64,000 bases of DNA. It comes from Aureispira sp. CCB-QB1 (GTDB taxonomy: Bacteria; Bacteroidota; Bacteroidia; Chitinophagales; Saprospiraceae). Shown piece after piece: positions 61,901-64,000 of this stretch; position 1 is the stretch's first letter, and each line of letters opens with the position of its first letter. The stretch spans positions 39,446 through 103,445 of the forward strand of contig NZ_JHBV01000033.1 of assembly GCF_000724545.1 (NCBI RefSeq), written 5' to 3'. Both the position numbers and the translations under genes were made by a program. The notes below the pieces were generated by a model. That model was not told the DNA's origin. It searched no databases and saw only the letters and a program-made list of their open reading frames with translations.

Positions 61901-63072
61901 CCAATACCACCACCACCTCTTCTGTAGTATTGAAAACCAGATAAACCAATTTCTTTTTTAGTAGAATCCAAAGGGCCTTTAAAATAATCGACTCCCAAGG
62001 CAGGAACTTGTGCCCCATACCCAGGTGTTCCTGCTTGTCCACAAGGATTATCATCATAAGGATAAGCATTATAGACATACCCCATTCCTGTCGAAGTATC
62101 ACAACCAATATAATCATCCTCTGAACATCCTAAATCAGGATCCGTCCACAAAGAAAAATACGTATCATTGTATCGGAGTTGGTTTCTATTTAATAACTTA
62201 TAACGGTAAAAGGTCATATTGTTGACAGCATCTGTCGTAGAATATCCAAAAGCCAAAGCTTGTACCTCCATATCCATTGATTTCCCTTGTGTCTGAGTAT
62301 GCAGGTTTCCTTTGTCATTATAGACCCACCATGTCATCTGATCTGCATAAACGGGATTGGAATAATCTGTTCTATCGCAACCCACAACTTCTACAATTGG
62401 ATGATCTCCATCATAAGGATTATACCGATTATCCCCATTATTATCTACAAAAGGGGCTAAATCTTGATCATAACCTAAAATATCAAAACCATGAATGGCT
62501 GCAAAATGTACGTTGCCTCGTGCTGGCCACCCCAATAACGCTTTTGATGGGGTATCGTCTATCCCTGGCGATAGTGGATCTAAAAAATCTGCCCTCAATG
62601 CATCTATATCTCTACCATATACTGTAAAATGCTTGTCCCAACGAGCACATTCGTTTTTATCAATTGTAGCCGTTTGGGTATTGAGAGGTCCTGGCCAATA
62701 GTCGTTTCCTCTATTTCTATAAGTTTGAGCAGCAAGAATCAAATTTCCGCCGCCATCATAAGCACCTATCCAAATCCCTCCTGCATACAAAGAAGAAATT
62801 TCGGGTTCTCCTGATGCTGGGTCAACATTGGGAACAATATATCTAGCTTGTTGTCCATCCCACCACATATCACCTCCTCCACGCAGTCTTGCCCGAACAT
62901 TATTGATATTCAAATCTGTTTCTGCTCTAGATTCTGTACAATTGCTTCTGAATCCTATATTCTTCGGTGTGGAAGGTTTGTTTTTATCGCCTACAAAATC
63001 CCGTGCTTCTCCTTCTATCGGTATAGTCCAAAAATAGACTATGAGAATGGTTATAAAAGATAGTTTGTTCAT
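58981..63072 (-). CDS. Very large secreted protein with C-terminal sorting domain, paralog 1
   Basis: 1363 aa from the ATG at 63072, which begins a signal peptide ('MNKLSFITILIVYFWTIPIE', cleavage after EGEA); the open frame extends to 63156. N-terminal region has a GGG-rich strand segment ('RLRGGGDMWWDGQQARYIVP') and 'SLYAGGIWIGAYDGGGNLIL'. Many Asp/Asn/Gly loops suggest calcium-binding beta domains. The C-terminal ~130 residues hold a sorting-type domain ('LMRVVPNPYYAYSDYEILE', 'CHIRIYSLDGRFIKEFK', 'VASGVYLIHVKVEG', 'KSFVINRAFDAQRL'). Predicted T9SS substrate. The next gene upstream has a C-terminus nearly the same, so this is a tandem family. Function unknown. Confidence 0.85.
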   Translation of the reverse strand: MNKLSFITILIVYFWTIPIEGEARDFVGDKNKPSTPKNIGFRSNCTESRAETDLNINNVRARLRGGGDMWWDGQQARYIVPNVDPASGEPEISSLYAGGIWIGAYDGGGNLILAAQTYRNRGNDYWPGPLNTQTATIDKNECARWDKHFTVYGRDIDALRADFLDPLSPGIDDTPSKALLGWPARGNVHFAAIHGFDILGYDQDLAPFVDNNGDNRYNPYDGDHPIVEVVGCDRTDYSNPVYADQMTWWVYNDKGNLHTQTQGKSMDMEVQALAFGYSTTDAVNNMTFYRYKLLNRNQLRYNDTYFSLWTDPDLGCSEDDYIGCDTSTGMGYVYNAYPYDDNPCGQAGTPGYGAQVPALGVDYFKGPLDSTKKEIGLSGFQYYRRGGGGIGDPQTAIQHYRLMSGLWIDATPVTQGGNGYDPNNPNAVPTRYVFPSFPTDDSPGAWSMCQENLNGLDQRFLHTSGPFTLLPGATNEMISGVVWVPEVPYSGCASLESLVTADELAQNLFDGCFKITNGPDAPNMDVIEMDKELVLNLSYGANSPFDYEESPAILAQHAPLDTSYNFQGYKIYQVVGPNVSVTELDDESKASLIYQCDVEDDVTTIANWEEFRNDAAQIDLLTPVIKVEGANSGLKHTFKVVEDQFATGEKNLINHKPYYFCVVAYAHNEYQKYDPVTGKGQDKAYLQGRRNFRIYTGIPRINAPEYSGIQLKSEYGDQPQITRLDGQGVGSGEFLNIANIEEVESAILAGNNVGRITYKEGQAPIKVKIVDPLRVPAGTFQVRVCDQLYGWLYDANLDAYIPQPANVTTLSDSVYWMLSDPQDPSIVWSSYQTMDWNYEQYIPDLGISLELEQKDKPSHNGNVGFIGSQIAYEDTTYGEWYHGLNDGDGILNMLKTGNNEADQRFDPEQLYSESEGGWYPFMLCDAQRDFDGPYLSLGNIASDGSKLRNDTVPGAPIVPNKVRDTLLSNLNNVNIVMSPNRDEWSRCIVVETANFYHGNSFLGSVSSNWQIPSKRDQMEWRGSVGPSFGVPKPVYPSRNKDMSIDNSTVGMSWFPGYAYNVETGERLNIFFGENSLYNGSVLEEGLNPGSSTGNDMIFNPTNVQTTGPFSTDEKVQLLRNVQGGQHIIYVTNQPYDSCKSVIAEFDKVNPNIPLDKDIHIYKNLVVTWASMAVPTTMQGTYGEVPPTKARIKLRVDRPFEIEEGTNENLGYPLYEFSLDKFVPTKEEQETAVSALDLMRVVPNPYYAYSDYEILETDNVVKITNIPAKCHIRIYSLDGRFIKEFKIAQEYKNSAKNGIARIGQGYEGPLADAQIKTSVEWDVKNYADVPVASGVYLIHVKVEGVGTKVLKSFVINRAFDAQRL

Positions 63073-63523
63073 AGTAATAATTTTGATTGAGAATTTTAAT
63101 AAAGGCATAGGAAGTCCTACCTCCAGAAAATGTCTTTTCTGAAGTTCAGCAATCATCTATGTCCTAATGTAGTAAATAAGGATAATGGCTTGAGGAGCTA
63201 CCTATTTCTAATAATTGCCATTATCATACAAAAGAGGTATTTTTGCCCATTTGACTCTTTTTGCACATTATAAATATCGTTGGTTATTTATGTAAAGTAA
63301 ATAACAGATTTCAATATTCCTCAACATTTTAAATTCCTACTTATCTTTTCTAACAAACTATTCAGCACTATTTTCCCAATAAAAAACTATCAATTCAAAG
63401 CTAATAGAGCCAGTTATTTACTTTGTTACCTCAAACCATCGTTAATAAAAAATGCGCTCAATCTCATAAGAAACAAGCGCATTAAATATAATTTTATTAC
63501 CAATAAGTCAACTAATATACTCC
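63073..63523. other. Intergenic, 451 bp
   Basis: Between the two tandem T9SS paralogs. AT-rich, with the terminator of the upstream paralog at 63446-63483. No consensus promoter for the 1363-aa gene was found; no ORF seen. Confidence 0.45.
63446..63483 (-). terminator. Terminator of the second T9SS paralog
   Basis: Minus strand AATGCGCT ... AGCGCATT (8-bp stem, 17-nt loop) followed by TTTTTA, 41 bp past the stop. Confidence 0.7.
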
Positions 63524-64000
63524 CTAGAGTTTTTGAGCATCCAAAGCACGATTAATGATAAAGCTTTTCAATACTTTAGCTCCTACTCCATCGACTTTGA
63601 CATGGATCAAATAAACGCCCCCAGCTACAGGAACTCCTGAATAGTTCTTCAAATCCCATTTCACGGATGTTGTGATTTGATTTTCAATATCAGGGTTTCC
63701 AAATTGCCCCAAACGAGCTTTTCCATTTCTAACGACATCTCCATAAATTTGTCCTACTTTAAACTCTCTTACCAATCGTCCATCCAATGAGTAAATACGG
63801 ATGTCACATTTTGCAGGAATGTTGATGACTTTCACTACATTATCTGTCTCGATTACCTCATAATCTGAATAAGCATAGTATGGATTTGGTACTACTCGCA
63901 TCAAATCTAATGCACTCGTGGCTTTTTCTGTATCCTCTTTCGTTGGTTGCAAACCATCCAAGCTAAATTCATACAATGGATAACCCAAGTTCTCATACGT
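63524..64000 (-). CDS. Large secreted protein, paralog 2, C-terminal part only
   Basis: The frame remains open to the window edge (codons T-Y-E-N-L before 'GYPLYEFSLDGLQPTKED'), so the gene starts outside. The visible ~159 residues align with the end of the neighbouring 1363-aa protein over their whole length: 'LMRVVPNPYYAYSDYEVIE', 'CDIRIYSLDGRLVREFKVG', 'PVAGGVYLIHVKVDGVGAKV', ending 'INRALDAQKL'. By eye about three quarters of residues are identical, with a short region of difference around 'QIYGDVVRNGKARLGQFG'. Same predicted T9SS sorting role. Confidence 0.85.
   Translation of the reverse strand, partial: TYENLGYPLYEFSLDGLQPTKEDTEKATSALDLMRVVPNPYYAYSDYEVIETDNVVKVINIPAKCDIRIYSLDGRLVREFKVGQIYGDVVRNGKARLGQFGNPDIENQITTSVKWDLKNYSGVPVAGGVYLIHVKVDGVGAKVLKSFIINRALDAQKL

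Noticed and set aside
62277..62627. Overlapping plus-strand ORFs opposite the large T9SS gene (61.7-63.1 kb)
   Set aside because: They lie antisense inside a strong coding frame, have no domains and no start context; shadows of the real gene.
1..64000. CRISPR arrays, tRNA or rRNA genes, insertion sequences and prophage genes
   Set aside because: Looked for by eye on both strands; no regularly spaced identical repeats with unique spacers, no cloverleaf-like conserved arms and no transposase or phage proteins were found. A covariance or HMM search could still reveal a missed tRNA.

Overview
The window looks like chromosomal DNA of a Bacteroidota bacterium, most likely from the Saprospiria (Saprospira/Aureispira-like). 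This is inferred from the low G+C content, the near absence of Shine-Dalgarno sequences, promoters of the Bacteroidota type (TTG, 20 nt, TAnnTTTG), type IX secretion C-terminal domains, many SpI/SpII signal peptides, and the pheT / coiled-coil / zapA / rny gene order. No rRNA, tRNA, CRISPR array, transposase or prophage was recognised. The genes are mostly housekeeping and accessory chromosomal genes separated by unusually long, repeat-bearing intergenic regions.

Layout. 1-5.4 kb: the end of an efflux adaptor gene, a minus-strand NrnA-type phosphoesterase group and two uncharacterised genes. 5.8-12 kb: a secreted T9SS protein with dockerin-like and cohesin-like segments, a Tat-exported GH1 glucosidase and a DUF3857 protein. 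12.8-19 kb: parB, a TPR protein, a kynurenine monooxygenase / cytosine deaminase pair, and a divergent nitroreductase / HxlR pair. 19.6-21.2 kb: small unknown genes and two tandem, apparently non-coding transcription units. 21.4-26.4 kb: pheT, coiled-coil gene, zapA and rny. 26.5-39.7 kb: lipoproteins, bestrophin, a nuclease-like membrane protein, Mpl ligase, GH3 enzyme, alpha/beta hydrolase, secreted nuclease, TlpA-type thioredoxin, and DUF177-rpmF. 40-51 kb: a phosphodiesterase, a LytS/LytTR two-component operon, DUF2461, a TPR-CHAT protein, an M20 dipeptidase and a sugar nucleotidyltransferase. 52-64 kb: a short MutA-like protein, a VWA protein, a POT transporter, greA-HIT, and two large tandem T9SS paralogs, the second cut by the window end.

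The most unusual material lies between genes. (1) At 19.88-20.85 kb there are two tandem copies of one minus-strand unit. Each has three 21-bp iterated sites, a perfect TTG-N20-TATATTTG promoter, a G-poor transcript of about 250-360 nt with repeated CTAAAC motifs and no conserved ORF, and an intrinsic terminator. The iterated sites resemble LytTR direct repeats, and a LytTR regulator is encoded at 41.1 kb. (2) A family of intergenic inverted-repeat elements with CAATAG(TAG)TTCGTTGA ends occurs as long nested copies (205-494 bp) and minimal 70-bp copies. In two long copies, one internal module sits on opposite arms in opposite orientation.

All calls were made by reading the sequence. No database search, folding or alignment program was run.
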